Below, in pieces: positions 8,439-18,237 of a DNA stretch of 64,000 nucleotides (positions within the stretch are counted from its first letter, which is position 1; every line of letters begins with the position of its first letter). The stretch comes from Actinomycetota bacterium (lineage in GTDB: Bacteria > Actinomycetota > Actinomycetes > Streptosporangiales > Streptosporangiaceae). The position numbers and the translations under genes were made by a program. The stretch covers positions 1 through 64,000 of the forward strand of contig JAJPIV010000165.1 of NCBI GenBank assembly GCA_021324595.1, in the 5' to 3' direction. The notes beneath the pieces are model-generated. The model searched no databases, was not told the DNA's origin, and saw only the letters and a program-made list of their open reading frames with translations.

Positions 8439-9310
8439 GTCTGGCTTCCGATCCGGACGGTGACGTTGTCGATCAGCCGGGTGTCGCCAACCCGGGCCGC
8501 CACCAGCAGCAGCGCCGGGCCGCGGTAGCGCTCCGGCAGGTCGCCGAAGGTCGCCGGGTCCGCGAGCGCCAGGTAGTCCAGCCGCAGCGGCGGGTCCGCG
8601 CCGGCCAGCGGGCCGAGCTCGGCGCGGGCCGCGGCCAGCACCGCGTCCGCGTCCCCGCCCGCCTCCGCGGCGTCGGCACCCGCCCGCAGCGCGCGCGGCA
8701 GGGCGCGCGCCCGCTCCCGCTGCCCCGGGGTGAGGTAGGCGTTGCGGCTCGAGGCGGCCAGCCCGTCGGCCTCGCGGACGGTGGGAACCCCGATGATCTC
8801 CACCGGGATGTTCAGGTCGGCTGTCATCGCGCGCACCAGGAACAGCTGCTGGGCATCCTTCTCGCCGAACACCGCCGCGTCCGGCCCGACCAGGTGGAAC
8901 AGCTTGAGCACCACGGTCAGCGCGCCGCCGAACAGGGCCGGCCGGCAGGCGCCCTCCAGTACCCGGCCCACCGGTCCCGGGTCCACGGTGACCTGCTGGC
9001 GGCCCGGGTACATCTGGTCGGAGCGCGGGGCGAACACCACGTCCGCCCCCTCGGCAGCGCAGATCCGCACGTCGCGGTCGAGGGACCGCGGGTAGCGCTC
9101 CAGGTCCTCGCCGGCGCCGAACTGAAGTGGGTTGACGAACACCGAGGCCACCACCGAGCCCCCGGACCCGGCCGCCACCCGTGCCCGGCGCAGCAGGGCC
9201 CGGTGTCCCTCGTGCAGCGCCCCCATCGTCGGCACGAGCACGACCGGGGACGGCGTGGTGGCGCGGGCGGCCGCCAGCCCCGCCAGGGTCCTGGCCAGCA
9301 TGGGGATCAC
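8435..9310 (-). CDS. panC: pantothenate synthetase (pantoate-beta-alanine ligase)
   Basis: A 291-residue ATP-dependent ligase that joins pantoate and beta-alanine. The nucleotidyltransferase HxGH motif is present in VPTMGALHEGHRALLRRA, FVNPLQFGAGEDLERYPR follows, and SSRNAYLTPGQR is the KMSKS-region equivalent. The start overlaps the stop of the upstream DUF2520 gene (ATGA) and the stop overlaps nadB, so panC sits inside a tightly coupled operon. The DUF2520 gene directly upstream of panC is conserved in mycobacteria as well. Confidence 0.96.
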   Translation of the reverse strand: MIPMLARTLAGLAAARATTPSPVVLVPTMGALHEGHRALLRRARVAAGSGGSVVASVFVNPLQFGAGEDLERYPRSLDRDVRICAAEGADVVFAPRSDQMYPGRQQVTVDPGPVGRVLEGACRPALFGGALTVVLKLFHLVGPDAAVFGEKDAQQLFLVRAMTADLNIPVEIIGVPTVREADGLAASSRNAYLTPGQRERARALPRALRAGADAAEAGGDADAVLAAARAELGPLAGADPPLRLDYLALADPATFGDLPERYRGPALLLVAARVGDTRLIDNVTVRIGSQT

Positions 9311-10251
9311 GCGAGGGGCCCGGCGAGCACGCCGAGGAGGCGCTGCGCGTCCGGCGCGGCCAGCGTGCCCGCCGCGAGCGCGCGGTCGGCCGTGAGCCGG
9401 GCCAGCGCCAGGTAGGCGGGCAGCAGCGCGGGGTGCGTCCGCGAGATCGCGGCCACGTGGGCGGCGACGGTCTCGGCGTCGCCGCGGGCGACCGGCCCGG
9501 TCAGCGCGGCATCCCCGAGGGCGAGCGCGTTCTCCAGCGCCGCGGACAGCAGCGGCCCGAGCATCCGCGCCGGGTCGGCCACCCCCGCCTCGCGGAGCAG
9601 GTCGCCGGCTGCGGCGACGAGCGTGACCAGGTGGTTCGCGGCGCCGGCCAGGGCGGCGTGGTACAGGTCCCGGCGATCCTCGGCGATGAAGGCCGGCTCG
9701 CCGCCCATCTCGACCACCAGCGCCTCGGCCACGGGCCGCAGCACCTCGGGCGCGGTCACCCCCCAGCAGATGCCGGCCATCTTGTCGGCGTCGCCCGGCT
9801 TGCCGGCGAAGGTCATCACCGGGTGCAGCGCCAGGGGCAGCGCGCCGAGCCTGGTCACCGGGTCGAGGACGGCCAGGCCATGCCGGCCGCTGGCGTGGAC
9901 CATGATCCGGCCGGCGACCGGCACGCCGGTCGCGGCGAGCCCGCCCACCAGGCCGGGCAGCACGTCATCGGGCACGGTGAGCAGCACCAGGTCGGCCCGG
10001 GCCACGGCCTCCGCGGCCGGGACCACGGGCACGGACGGCAGGCTCTCGGCGATCCGGCGCAGGGAGCGGTCGGAGACCGCCGACGCCGCGACGACGCGGT
10101 GGCCGGCCCGGCTGAGGGCGACGGCCATCGCGGTGCCCGCCCGGCCGGCCCCGACGACGCCGACCGCGAGCTGGGCCGGGTGCGGCAGTTCCGCGCCCGC
10201 GGTGCGCGCCCGGGGCCCGCCGCGCCGCGGGCGCCCGCCATCCTCAGCCAT
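9307..10251 (-). CDS. Rossmann-like and DUF2520 domain protein
   Basis: A 314-residue protein with an N-terminal NAD(P)-binding fold (GVVGAGRAGTAMAVALSRAG), a middle segment AGRIMVHASGRHGLAVLD and a helical C-terminal DUF2520 half containing LYHAALAGAANHLVTL. The architecture resembles ketopantoate reductase and ProC-like dehydrogenases, and its invariant place next to panC suggests a role around pantoate supply. That link is inference. GTG at 10284 could add 11 residues; I prefer ATG at 10251. It ends with an ATGA overlap into panC. Confidence 0.85.
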   Translation of the reverse strand: MAEDGGRPRRGGPRARTAGAELPHPAQLAVGVVGAGRAGTAMAVALSRAGHRVVAASAVSDRSLRRIAESLPSVPVVPAAEAVARADLVLLTVPDDVLPGLVGGLAATGVPVAGRIMVHASGRHGLAVLDPVTRLGALPLALHPVMTFAGKPGDADKMAGICWGVTAPEVLRPVAEALVVEMGGEPAFIAEDRRDLYHAALAGAANHLVTLVAAAGDLLREAGVADPARMLGPLLSAALENALALGDAALTGPVARGDAETVAAHVAAISRTHPALLPAYLALARLTADRALAAGTLAAPDAQRLLGVLAGPLA

Positions 10252-10296
10252 GTGATCCAGTCCGTTCCAGGTACCGGCCGCCACCTGCGAGCATAG

Positions 10297-10785
10297 TCAG
10301 CCGCCGGGGCCGCCCGGCCGGCCGGTCCCGGCGGCGTCATCCTCGTCCTCCGGCGGCTCGGGCGCCCGGCAGGACCGCTCCAGGTAGAGCGCGCCGCCGA
10401 CGAGCGCCAGCGCGGCCACGGCGGTCAGCCCCCCGGCGATCGCGTCGTGCCGCGGCACGGGCTTGCCGAGCGAGCCGAGCGCGTAGATCACCAGGCCGAG
10501 GCAGGCCCCGGCGAACACCGCGCCCGCCGCCGAGCTGGCCTTGGCCAGCGCGACGACCCGGGGGACGGCCATCGGCTGGACCGGCCTGGCTCCCGGCCGC
10601 CCGCCGATCCTGGCGCGGAGGCTCCGGCCGAGCAGCGCCTCGCCGATCGCGAGCAGCGCCAGCGCGGGGACCGCCGTCCAGGCCAGCGGCGGGAGCGAGG
10701 CGAACGTGGCGCTGACCACGAGCCAGGAGGCGAGCGCGCAGGCGGCGCCGATCACCACCAGGGACCAGGGCTTCGTCGGCTGCAC
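10297..10785 (-). CDS. DUF3180 membrane protein
   Basis: A 162-residue integral membrane protein from GTG at 10785, two bases after the folK stop. Four hydrophobic segments are visible: LVVIGAACALASWLVV, LAWTAVPALALLAIGEALL, AGAVFAGACLGLVIYALG and AGGLTAVAALALVGGALYL. They are separated by a basic loop between spans 2 and 3, and the tail is acidic and proline-rich. This matches DUF3180, a family restricted to actinobacteria and regularly found after folK. Its function is unknown. Confidence 0.85.
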   Translation of the reverse strand: MQPTKPWSLVVIGAACALASWLVVSATFASLPPLAWTAVPALALLAIGEALLGRSLRARIGGRPGARPVQPMAVPRVVALAKASSAAGAVFAGACLGLVIYALGSLGKPVPRHDAIAGGLTAVAALALVGGALYLERSCRAPEPPEDEDDAAGTGRPGGPGG

Positions 10786-10787
10786 GG

Positions 10788-11342
10788 CTACTCCCGGGCC
10801 GCCTGCGGCGCGCCGGGAGCCCGCGGCGCGCCGGGCCCCAGGCGCAGCGTCGCGCCGGGTACCAGGCGGACGCCCTCGCCGCCGCTCGCGGCGGCCAGCA
10901 AGGCGACCGGGCCGTCGCCGGGAAGCCGGGCGCCGGGGTCGGCGTCCAGCCACGGGACCAGCACGAACGCGCGCTCGCGGGCACGCGGGTGCGGCAGCGT
11001 CAGGACGGGGTCGTCGCTGGTCTCCTCGCCGCAGGCGATCACGTCGACGTCGAGCGTCCGCGCCCCCCAGCGCACCGTCCGCGCACGGTGCAGCGCCCGC
11101 TCCGCGGCCAGGCAGCGGAGCAGGATGTCGGCGGCCGGCAGCGCGCTCACCGCGATCAGCACCGCGTTGAGGTAGTCCGGCTGCGGCGGGCCGCCGACCG
11201 GCGTGGTCTCGTAGACCCGTGAGACCGCGGCCGGCCGCAGGCCCGGGCCGCGGGCCAGCTCGTCGATCCCCGCCTGGAGGTTGGCCAGCCGGTCGCCGAG
11301 GTTGCTGCCGAGGGCGAGCACGACCCGGCGCGGGCCGGTCAC
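10788..11342 (-). CDS. folK: 2-amino-4-hydroxy-6-hydroxymethyldihydropteridine diphosphokinase
   Basis: A 184-residue enzyme that pyrophosphorylates the pterin in folate synthesis. The family signatures VVLALGSNLGDRLANLQAGI, VSRVYETTPVGGPPQPDYLN and WGARTLDVDVIACG with the metal-binding Asp pair, then LPHPRARERAFVLVPW, are all present. The C-terminal ~25 residues are an alanine-, proline- and glycine-rich extension. The start overlaps the folB stop by four bases (ATGA). It forms a continuous folP-folB-folK series. Confidence 0.96.
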   Translation of the reverse strand: MTGPRRVVLALGSNLGDRLANLQAGIDELARGPGLRPAAVSRVYETTPVGGPPQPDYLNAVLIAVSALPAADILLRCLAAERALHRARTVRWGARTLDVDVIACGEETSDDPVLTLPHPRARERAFVLVPWLDADPGARLPGDGPVALLAAASGGEGVRLVPGATLRLGPGAPRAPGAPQAARE

Positions 11343-11707
11343 GCCCGGCTCCGCCGGATCGTGACGCTCACGTCGGCGAGCGGCAGGCCGACCGGCGCGT
11401 TCGGCTTGTGCACGGTGACCTCCGCCTGGCCGACCCGGTCGTCGGCGAGGCAGGCCGCGGCCAGGCGCTCGGCCAGCGTCTCGATGAGCGCGACCGGCTC
11501 GCCGGTGATGATGCCGGCCAGCCGCCTGGCGAGCGTCCCGTAGTCGACGGTGAGCGACAGGTCATCGGCCGCCGCGGCGGCCCGCGTGTCGAGCCACAGC
11601 ACCACGTCCGCGATGAACTCCTGGCCCTGCTCCCGTTCCGCCGGGCAGACGCCGTGGTGCCCGGTCGCGCGCAGCCCGAGCAGGCTGATCCGGTCCGGCT
11701 GGGTCAC
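11339..11707 (-). CDS. folB: dihydroneopterin aldolase
   Basis: A 122-residue enzyme that cleaves 7,8-dihydroneopterin to the hydroxymethyl pterin used by FolK. It begins VTQPDRISLLGLRATGHHGV, with the GHHGVCPAEREQGQEF motif including the conserved Glu, followed by TVDYGTLARRL and the C-terminal KPNAPVG motif with the catalytic Lys. The GTG start shares four bases with the folP stop (GTGA), so no longer frame is needed. Length equals the family norm. Confidence 0.95.
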   Translation of the reverse strand: MTQPDRISLLGLRATGHHGVCPAEREQGQEFIADVVLWLDTRAAAAADDLSLTVDYGTLARRLAGIITGEPVALIETLAERLAAACLADDRVGQAEVTVHKPNAPVGLPLADVSVTIRRSRA

Positions 11708-12576
11708 CGCGCCAGCTCCTGCTGCCAGCGCGCCGCCACCTTGACCGCGTCCGCGTTGCCGGGCACCGCGTGGACCCGCACGCACCAGGCCCCGGCCGCG
11801 GCGGCCAGCGCGGTCAGCGCCACCGTGGCGTCGTCGCACCCGGTGAACGGCCTGGGACCGTCCGGCCCGCCGAGCAGGCGGCCGATGAACCGCTTGCGGG
11901 AGGCGCCGATCAGGACGGGGAACGGCGCGGCCGGATGCGGCAGGCCCGCCACCTCGCCGAGCCTGGCCAGCAGCGCCCAGTTGTGGGCCGGGTGCTTGGC
12001 GAAGCCGAGGCCGGGGTCGACGATCAGCAGCCGCGGGTCAGCTCCCACGGCCACCAGCGCGCTGATCCTGGCCGCCAGCTCGGCGGCAACCTCGCGGACC
12101 ACGTCCTGGTAGACGGCGCGCTCGTACATGTCGGCACTGTGCCCGCGCCAGTGCATGACCACGTAGGGCACCCCCGCGGCCGCCACCAGGCGCCCCATGG
12201 CCTCGTCGGCGAGCCCTCCGCTGACATCGTTCACCATAGCGGCGCCCGCGGCGAGCGCGCGCTCGGCCACCCTGGCGCGCATCGTGTCGATGCTGACCGT
12301 CAGGCCGGCGCCGGCCAGCGCGGTCACGACCGGCAGGACCCGCCGCAGCTCCTCCGCCTCGTCGATCCTGACCGCGCCCGGGCGGGTCGATTCGCCGCCG
12401 ACGTCCACGATGTCGGCCCCGGCCGCCGCCAGCTCCAGGCCGTGGGAGATCGCCTCGTCGGCGCCGAACCAGCGGCCGCCGTCGGAGAACGAGTCGGGCG
12501 TGACGTTGACGACGCCCATGACCAGGCACTGATCCGCGGCCGGCAGACCCGCCGGGCTCTCGCCTTGACCTGGCAT
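11704..12576 (-). CDS. folP: dihydropteroate synthase
   Basis: A 290-residue TIM-barrel enzyme joining the pterin to p-aminobenzoate, the sulfonamide target. Motifs MGVVNVTPDSFSDGGRW, VDVGGESTRPGA, SIDTMRARVAE, NDVSGG, DPGLGFAKHPAHNW and LIGASRKRFIG appear in order. A longer frame reaches 12861 but reads low-complexity arginine-rich sequence inside the neighbouring gene, so ATG at 12576 (MPGQGESPAG) is chosen. It is 47 bases downstream of the MprF-like gene and overlaps folB at its end. Confidence 0.96.
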   Translation of the reverse strand: MPGQGESPAGLPAADQCLVMGVVNVTPDSFSDGGRWFGADEAISHGLELAAAGADIVDVGGESTRPGAVRIDEAEELRRVLPVVTALAGAGLTVSIDTMRARVAERALAAGAAMVNDVSGGLADEAMGRLVAAAGVPYVVMHWRGHSADMYERAVYQDVVREVAAELAARISALVAVGADPRLLIVDPGLGFAKHPAHNWALLARLGEVAGLPHPAAPFPVLIGASRKRFIGRLLGGPDGPRPFTGCDDATVALTALAAAAGAWCVRVHAVPGNADAVKVAARWQQELAR

Positions 12577-12623
12577 GGCCGCCAATCTACCCGCGACCGC
12601 CCCGGCGGTCGCCCCGCGGGCCG

Positions 12624-14555
12624 TCAGCCGGGCCGGGCCGGCCCGGCGGCGTGCGCCGCGCGCCATCGCCGGAGCCGGCCGCGGGCCTTGCGGGCCAGGC
12701 GGCGCGCCTCCATCGTCGGCCAGACCAGGAACGCCTCTGCCTCCAGCGCGGCGAGCCCGATCCTGATCGCGTCCCGGGGCCCGGTGAAGACCAGGAACCT
12801 CGGCACCCATTGCGGGCCGAACTTCGCGTTGAACCTGTAGAGCGACTCGATCTGGAACCACCGCGACAGGAAGACCAGCACCCGGCGCCAGGCCCGCAGG
12901 ATCGGGCCGGCGCCGATCCGCTCGCCGCGCTCCAGGGCCGCGCGGAACATCGCGAAGTTCAGCGAGACCCGCTTGACGCCGATGCCCGGAGCCGCCCTGA
13001 TGGTCTCGACGATCATGAAGTCGTTCAGGCCCGGCTGGGCCGAGCGGTCCCGGCGCATGAGGTCGAGCGAGAGCCCGTCATGGCCCCACGGCACGAAGTG
13101 CAGCAGGGCGCGCAGCACGCCGTCCTGGGTGGCGGTGGCGATCACGCAGTCGCCGTCGCCGGGCCCGCCGATCCGGCCGAGCGCCATCGAGAACCCGCGC
13201 TCGGTGGCCGAGCCCCGCCACGTGTCGGCCTGCCTGACCAGCCGGGCGACCTCCTCCGGCGGCACGTCCCTGACCCGCCGCACCTGCGCCACGTACCCGG
13301 CCCGGCGGACCCTGGTCACCATCTGCCGGACATTGCGCATCTGGCGGCCGTCGAGGGTGAAGTCCGCGACCTGGACCACGGCCTCGTCCCCGAGCTCCAG
13401 GGCGGTCAGCCCGCCCTCGCGGCACCAGATCTCCGCGCCGAGCTCGCTGCAGCCGATCACCGCCGGGACCCACGCGTGCGCGGCCGCCATGTCGAGGAAC
13501 TCGTGGATCGCGCCCGGCCAGGCCTCCGGGTCGCCGAGCGGGTCACCGCTGGCCAGCATCACGCCGGAGAGCACCCGGTAGCCGATGCAGGACTTGCCGG
13601 TCGGCGACCAGACCACGCTCTTGTCGTCCCGGAGCGCGAAGTAGCCCAGGGAGTCCGCGTCGCCGTGGCGGGCGAGCAGCTGCCGGATGCGCTGCGCGTC
13701 CTGCTCGCCGAGCCGGCCCTGCGGCTCGGCGGGGCGCACGAACAGGTACGCGGTCACCAGCACGGTGATGATCCCCAGGGCGCCGGTCAGCAGCGCGAAG
13801 AAGTCGCCGCGGATGTCCTGGACGAAGTGCACCGGCACCGGGGGGCTCGCGCCCACCAGTCCGTAGAGGACGGCCTGGACCCGCTCGGGGAACGTGTACG
13901 GCCGGGTGAGCCCCCGCATGGCGATGTAGAGCAGGCCGATCGCCAGGTCCGCGCCGATCAGGGCGATCAGGATCCCGAGCGCCCGCCACCGCGTGCGCGG
14001 GTCCCCGAGCGCGTAGAACTCCCTGCGGTAGTACAGCCCGAGCCCGACCAGGACCGCGGTGATGGCGAACCCGGTCACCATCGCGGACAGGCCGAACCTG
14101 TCGATGTGCCGGTGCAGGCGCACCACGTTGAGGGCCGCGGCGGTGACCAGCAGCGCCATGGTCGCCTGCCAGGCGCGGTGCTTGCGGCGCAGCAGGCCGT
14201 GGCACAGCAGCAGCAGCAGCAGGCCGATGACGATGAAGGCGGTCCTGGTCAGGCTCGCGGTCAGGGTCAGCGCGCCCGGCGTCTCCGCGGCGACCCGGTG
14301 CCACCGGCTGTGCGCGTGGTGGAGCTGGTGGTACAGGCCGGCGTTGACGCCCGCCACGATGAAGAAGACGCCGACCAGCAGCATCGCCCAGCCGGCCAGC
14401 CTCGGCACCCAGCGGTTGCGGTGCCGCCGGTCCGGAGGGCGCTCGCCGCCCGCGGGACGCGCCGCGGGCGGGTGGGCGCGGAGGCGAGTCACGCTCCCGG
14501 CTGTCGTCGCTGGCCTGGAGCGAGCGCCGCCGCCCGGTCCATGGGAATCCGTCAT
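12624..14555 (-). CDS. MprF-like membrane protein (DUF2156, lysylphosphatidylglycerol synthetase family)
   Basis: A 643-residue protein. After a disordered basic N-terminus come about six or seven membrane spans (residues ~55-310, for example WAMLLVGVFFIVAGVNAGLY and FIVIGLLLLLLCHGLL). The C-terminal ~330 residues are a soluble DUF2156 GNAT-like domain (YFALRDDKSVVWSPTGKSCI, VSLNFAMFRAALERGERIG, ESLYRFNAKFGPQWVPRFL). This is the layout of aminoacyl-phosphatidylglycerol synthases that modify membrane lipids with lysine or alanine. The flippase portion is much reduced compared with full MprF. Start choice is uncertain (ATG 14555, GTG 14582 or TTG 14594). It interrupts the folE-folP cluster, and lysS lies 8 kb away. 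Confidence 0.82.
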   Translation of the reverse strand: MTDSHGPGGGARSRPATTAGSVTRLRAHPPAARPAGGERPPDRRHRNRWVPRLAGWAMLLVGVFFIVAGVNAGLYHQLHHAHSRWHRVAAETPGALTLTASLTRTAFIVIGLLLLLLCHGLLRRKHRAWQATMALLVTAAALNVVRLHRHIDRFGLSAMVTGFAITAVLVGLGLYYRREFYALGDPRTRWRALGILIALIGADLAIGLLYIAMRGLTRPYTFPERVQAVLYGLVGASPPVPVHFVQDIRGDFFALLTGALGIITVLVTAYLFVRPAEPQGRLGEQDAQRIRQLLARHGDADSLGYFALRDDKSVVWSPTGKSCIGYRVLSGVMLASGDPLGDPEAWPGAIHEFLDMAAAHAWVPAVIGCSELGAEIWCREGGLTALELGDEAVVQVADFTLDGRQMRNVRQMVTRVRRAGYVAQVRRVRDVPPEEVARLVRQADTWRGSATERGFSMALGRIGGPGDGDCVIATATQDGVLRALLHFVPWGHDGLSLDLMRRDRSAQPGLNDFMIVETIRAAPGIGVKRVSLNFAMFRAALERGERIGAGPILRAWRRVLVFLSRWFQIESLYRFNAKFGPQWVPRFLVFTGPRDAIRIGLAALEAEAFLVWPTMEARRLARKARGRLRRWRAAHAAGPARPG

Positions 14556-14641
14556 CTCCGATATGCGGGTGCCGCCCCGGGTCACGGGGCACAAGCGTAG
14601 CCATGTTCGCGGGCCCGGGCGGCGTGATGCCGCTCAAGCCG

Positions 14642-15223
14642 TTACCGGCGGGCCATCAGCAGGCTCATCGCCTCTGCCCTGGTCGCATCCGAGCTCCGGA
14701 AGCAGCCGCGGACCGCCGACGTGATGGTCTTCGCGCCGGGCTTGCGCACGCCGCGCATGGACATGCACAAATGCTCGGCCTCCACCACTACGATAACGCC
14801 CCGGGGTTCCAGGACGTTCATCAGCGAATCGGCGATCTGGCTGGTCATCCGCTCCTGCACCTGGGGGCGCCTGGCGTAGACGTCCACCAGCCTGGCCAGC
14901 TTCGACAGCCCCGTGATCTGCCCCTTCTCGTTGGGGATGTACCCCACGTGGGCGTGCCCGTAAAACGGCGTCAGATGGTGCTCGCAGGTCGAGAAGACCT
15001 CGATGTCGCGGACCAGCACCATCTCGTCGTGATCGGCGTCGAACACGGTGCTGAGCACCGCCGCGGGATCCTGCCCCAGCCCGGAGAACTGCTCGGCGAG
15101 CGACCGGGCCACCCGCCCGGGCGTGTCCCTCAGGCCGTCCCTGCCCGGGTCCTCGCCGACGGCGACCAGGATCTCCCGTACCGCCCGCTCGATCCTGGCG
15201 AGATCGACCTGGTGGCCGCTCAA
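14642..15223 (-). CDS. folE: GTP cyclohydrolase I
   Basis: A 193-residue enzyme producing 7,8-dihydroneopterin triphosphate, the first step of folate synthesis. It shows [21 protein letters not shown] with zinc ligands Cys and His, [20 protein letters not shown], and [20 protein letters not shown] set the start at TTG 15223, which overlaps the ftsH stop by four bases (TTGA) and gives the usual family length. Upstream sequence in this frame is low-complexity shadow of ftsH. The unusual TTG start may limit translation or couple it to ftsH. Confidence 0.93.
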   Translation of the reverse strand: MSGHQVDLARIERAVREILVAVGEDPGRDGLRDTPGRVARSLAEQFSGLGQDPAAVLSTVFDADHDEMVLVRDIEVFSTCEHHLTPFYGHAHVGYIPNEKGQITGLSKLARLVDVYARRPQVQERMTSQIADSLMNVLEPRGVIVVVEAEHLCMSMRGVRKPGAKTITSAVRGCFRSSDATRAEAMSLLMARR

Positions 15224-17325
15224 CGGGGAGCGCCGCCACGGCCGTCGTCGCCGCGCATGCCCATGCCGAACGGGTCGTCCATCGGCCCGGGCCGCGCGCC
15301 GCCGAACCCGCCGGGGCGCGGGCCGGGCGCCTGGCCGTTGCCCCCGAGGGGCAGCTCCGCGCCGTCCGGCGCCTGGGCCGGGCCCGCCGCGCCCGGCGCC
15401 CCGGCCGCGGTGAGCGCCAGCTCCTTCGGGGTGAGCACGGGCGGCCGGTCCGACGGCATCCGCTTGCCGTACCCGGTGTAGGAGCCCCGCGCCGGGCGCT
15501 TGGCGACCGGGGCGAAGATCTGCAGCACCTGGTCGCGGGTCAGCGTCTCGTGCTCCATGAGCTGGAGCACGAGCGCGTCGAGCACGTCGCGGTACTCGAC
15601 CAGGACCGACCACGCCTCGTCGTGGGCCGCCTCGATCAGCCGGCGGACCTCCTCGTCGATCGCCGAGGCGATCTCCTCGGAGTAGTCCCTGGCATGCGAC
15701 ATCTCGCGGCCGAGGAAGGGCTCGGAGTCGCCCGTGCCGAACTTGCGCGCGCCCAGCCGCTCGCTCATGCCGTACTCGGTCACCATGCCCCGCGCGATCG
15801 CGGTCGCCTTCTCGATGTCGTTGGCCGCGCCCGTGGTCGGCTCGTGGAAGACCAGCTCCTCTGCCGCCCGCCCGCCGAGCAGCATCGCCAGCTGGTCCAT
15901 CATCTCGGCGCGGCTGACCAGGAACTTGTCCTCCGACGGCGCGGCCGCGGTGTAGCCGAGCGCCCGGCCGCGGGGGATGATCGTGATCTTGTGCACCGGG
16001 TCGGCGTTGGGCATCGCGTGCCCGACCAGGGCGTGCCCCCCCTCGTGGTAGGCGATGATCTTCCGCTCCCTCTCCGACAGCAGCACGCTCTTGCGCTTCG
16101 GCCCGGCGGTGACGCGCTCGATCGCCTCCTCCAGCGAGGCCATCGCGATCAGGGTCTGGTTCGCCCGGGCGGTGAGCAGCGCGCCCTCGTTGATCACGTT
16201 GGCCAGGTCCGCGCCGGTGAAGCCGGGGGTGCGGCGGGCGATCACGTCGAGGTCCACGTCCGGCGCGAACGGCTTGCCGCGGGCGTGCACCCGCAGGATC
16301 CCCTTCCGGCCGGCCAGGTCGGGCTGGGCGACCACGATCTGCCGGTCGAACCGGCCCGGGCGCAGCAGCGCCGGGTCCAGGATGTCCGGCCGGTTCGTGG
16401 CGGCGATCACGATCACGCCGCCCTTGGTGTCGAAGCCATCGAGCTCGACGAGCAGCTGGTTCAGCGTCTGCTCGCGCTCGTCGTGGCCGCCGCCGAAGCC
16501 CGCGCCGCGGTGCCTGCCCACCGCGTCGATCTCGTCCACGAACACGATCGCCGGGGCGTTGGCCTTGGCCTGCTCGAACAGGTCGCGCACCCGCGAGGCG
16601 CCCACGCCGACGAACATCTCCACGAAGTCCGAGCCCGAGATCGAGTAGAACGGCACTCCCGCCTCGCCGGCCACCGCGCGGGCGAGCAGGGTCTTGCCCG
16701 TGCCCGGCGGGCCGTACAGCAGCACGCCCTTGGGGATCTTGGCGCCGATCGCCTGGAACTTCGCCGGCGCCTGGAGGAACTCCTTGATCTCCTCCAGCTC
16801 CTCGATCGCCTCGTCCGCCCCCGCCACGTCGGCGAAGGTGGTCTTCGGCGTGTCCTTGGTGATGAGCTTGGCGCGGGACTTGCCGAAGTTCATCACCCGC
16901 GAGCCGCCGCCTTGCATCTGGTTCATGAACACGAAGAAGAGCAGGAAGATCACGATGAACGGCAGCCAGCCCAGGAACACGCTGAGGATCGAGTTGCCCT
17001 GCGGGTTGTTCGCCTTGTAGGCGTCGACCGGCAGCTTGCCGGCGTTCACCTGAGCCTGAAGCGTCTGGGCGAGCAGCGTGCCCTGATTGCCCACCCAGGT
17101 CGCCTGGAGGGCGGCGCCCTGCTTGGTGATGATCTGGATGACCTGAGTGTTGTCGTTCAGCACGGCCGACCTGATGTCGCCGGAATCGACCAGCTTCACG
17201 ACCTTCGAGGTGGGCGCCTGAGCGTACTGCGTGCCCGAGCCGACCACCTTGAGCACGACGATGAGCAGCACGAAGACGAGCAGGATGGCGAGCATCCAGC
17301 CCCGGAAGATGCGCTTCAGATCCAT
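15220..17325 (-). CDS. ftsH: ATP-dependent zinc metalloprotease FtsH
   Basis: A 701-residue membrane-anchored AAA protease for quality control of membrane and short-lived proteins. Membrane spans lie at about residues 10-28 and 112-134, enclosing a small external domain. Walker A GPPGTGKT is at 205-212, Walker B in [14 protein letters not shown] in [19 protein letters not shown], and the zinc site is HEGGH near 430. The last ~80 residues are proline- and glycine-rich and probably disordered. ATG at 17325 ([10 protein letters not shown]) is the usual family start, with only a weak ribosome site. It directly precedes folE, as in mycobacteria. Confidence 0.97.
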   Translation of the reverse strand: MDLKRIFRGWMLAILLVFVLLIVVLKVVGSGTQYAQAPTSKVVKLVDSGDIRSAVLNDNTQVIQIITKQGAALQATWVGNQGTLLAQTLQAQVNAGKLPVDAYKANNPQGNSILSVFLGWLPFIVIFLLFFVFMNQMQGGGSRVMNFGKSRAKLITKDTPKTTFADVAGADEAIEELEEIKEFLQAPAKFQAIGAKIPKGVLLYGPPGTGKTLLARAVAGEAGVPFYSISGSDFVEMFVGVGASRVRDLFEQAKANAPAIVFVDEIDAVGRHRGAGFGGGHDEREQTLNQLLVELDGFDTKGGVIVIAATNRPDILDPALLRPGRFDRQIVVAQPDLAGRKGILRVHARGKPFAPDVDLDVIARRTPGFTGADLANVINEGALLTARANQTLIAMASLEEAIERVTAGPKRKSVLLSERERKIIAYHEGGHALVGHAMPNADPVHKITIIPRGRALGYTAAAPSEDKFLVSRAEMMDQLAMLLGGRAAEELVFHEPTTGAANDIEKATAIARGMVTEYGMSERLGARKFGTGDSEPFLGREMSHARDYSEEIASAIDEEVRRLIEAAHDEAWSVLVEYRDVLDALVLQLMEHETLTRDQVLQIFAPVAKRPARGSYTGYGKRMPSDRPPVLTPKELALTAAGAPGAAGPAQAPDGAELPLGGNGQAPGPRPGGFGGARPGPMDDPFGMGMRGDDGRGGAPR

Positions 17326-17666
17326 CGACTCACGACCCCGCCGAGCCGGGCCGGTACCTCCTGCCGAGCCTCGTGTCCCGCCGCCCTTCCGGCGGGAGCG
17401 CAGTGCGTTCCGAGCATTCCATGCGCGGTATTCCCGGTCCTCCCGCGCGCGACGCGGGCGGTACCTGACGGTACACCGGGCGGGCATGCTCCGGCACGCA
17501 GGCGGCACCTAGGAAGCCGCTGTACCCTCTGATCCGCCTTACCCACGTCAACGCCGGCGCGCTCGAGATGTGTTCCCGCGCCGCCCCGCGGCGCCCGGCG
17601 GCGCGGCAGGGCCCCGGGCTGGCGACCGTTCCGCGGCGCGCGCCCGGCCGGCCACCGGGCGGCCGC
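17326..17666 (-). other. intergenic region between hpt and ftsH
   Basis: These 341 bases lack a supported gene and should carry the ftsH promoter on the minus strand. TTGACG is visible at 17546-17551 on that strand, but the best TA-rich partner (TACAGC near 17519-17524) is about 21 bases away, so I do not call a promoter. A small imperfect repeat GTACCTGACGGTAC occurs near 17461. Confidence 0.35.
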
Positions 17667-18224
17667 TCACCTCGCCCCGTACGCGTGCGGGGCGAGCGTG
17701 CCGATGAACGGCAGGTTCCGGTAGCGCTCGGCGTAGTCCAGGCCGTACCCGATCACGAACTCGTCGTCGATCTCGAAGCCGGTGTAGCCGACCTCGACGG
17801 GCATCTGCGCCGCCGCCTTCTTGCGCAGCAGGACGCAGACCCCGACCGACGCCGGGCCGCGTGCCCTGAGGTTCTGCACCAGGTAAGAGAGCGTGAGGCC
17901 GGAATCCACGATGTCCTCGACCACGAGCACGTGCCGGCCGCTGATGTCGGTGTCCAGGTCCTTGAGGATCCGGACCACGCCCGAGGACGTGGTGCCCGAG
18001 CCGTAGGAGGAGATCGCCATCCAGTCCATGCTCACCGGCAGGTGCATCGCGCGCGCCAGGTCGGCCATCACCATGACCGCGCCCTTGAGCACCCCGACCA
18101 GGAGCAGGTCGCGCCCGGCGTAGTCGGCATCGATCCGCGCCGCGAGCTCGGCGATCCGCGCCTGGAGCTGCTCGGGCGTGATCAGCACCTTGAGCAGGTC
18201 GGCACCCATGTCCTGCGCGTCCAC
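17667..18224 (-). CDS. hpt: hypoxanthine phosphoribosyltransferase
   Basis: A 185-residue purine-salvage enzyme making IMP or GMP from hypoxanthine or guanine with PRPP. The PRPP loop [18 protein letters not shown], the upstream [19 protein letters not shown] and the [11 protein letters not shown] flexible loop are diagnostic. GTG at 18224 is chosen because GGAGG stands six bases upstream; ATG at codon 6 is an alternative. It follows tilS by 13 bases in the conserved tilS-hpt pair, with ftsH beyond. Confidence 0.95.
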   Translation of the reverse strand: MDAQDMGADLLKVLITPEQLQARIAELAARIDADYAGRDLLLVGVLKGAVMVMADLARAMHLPVSMDWMAISSYGSGTTSSGVVRILKDLDTDISGRHVLVVEDIVDSGLTLSYLVQNLRARGPASVGVCVLLRKKAAAQMPVEVGYTGFEIDDEFVIGYGLDYAERYRNLPFIGTLAPHAYGAR

Positions 18225-18237
18225 CGGCGGCCTCCGT

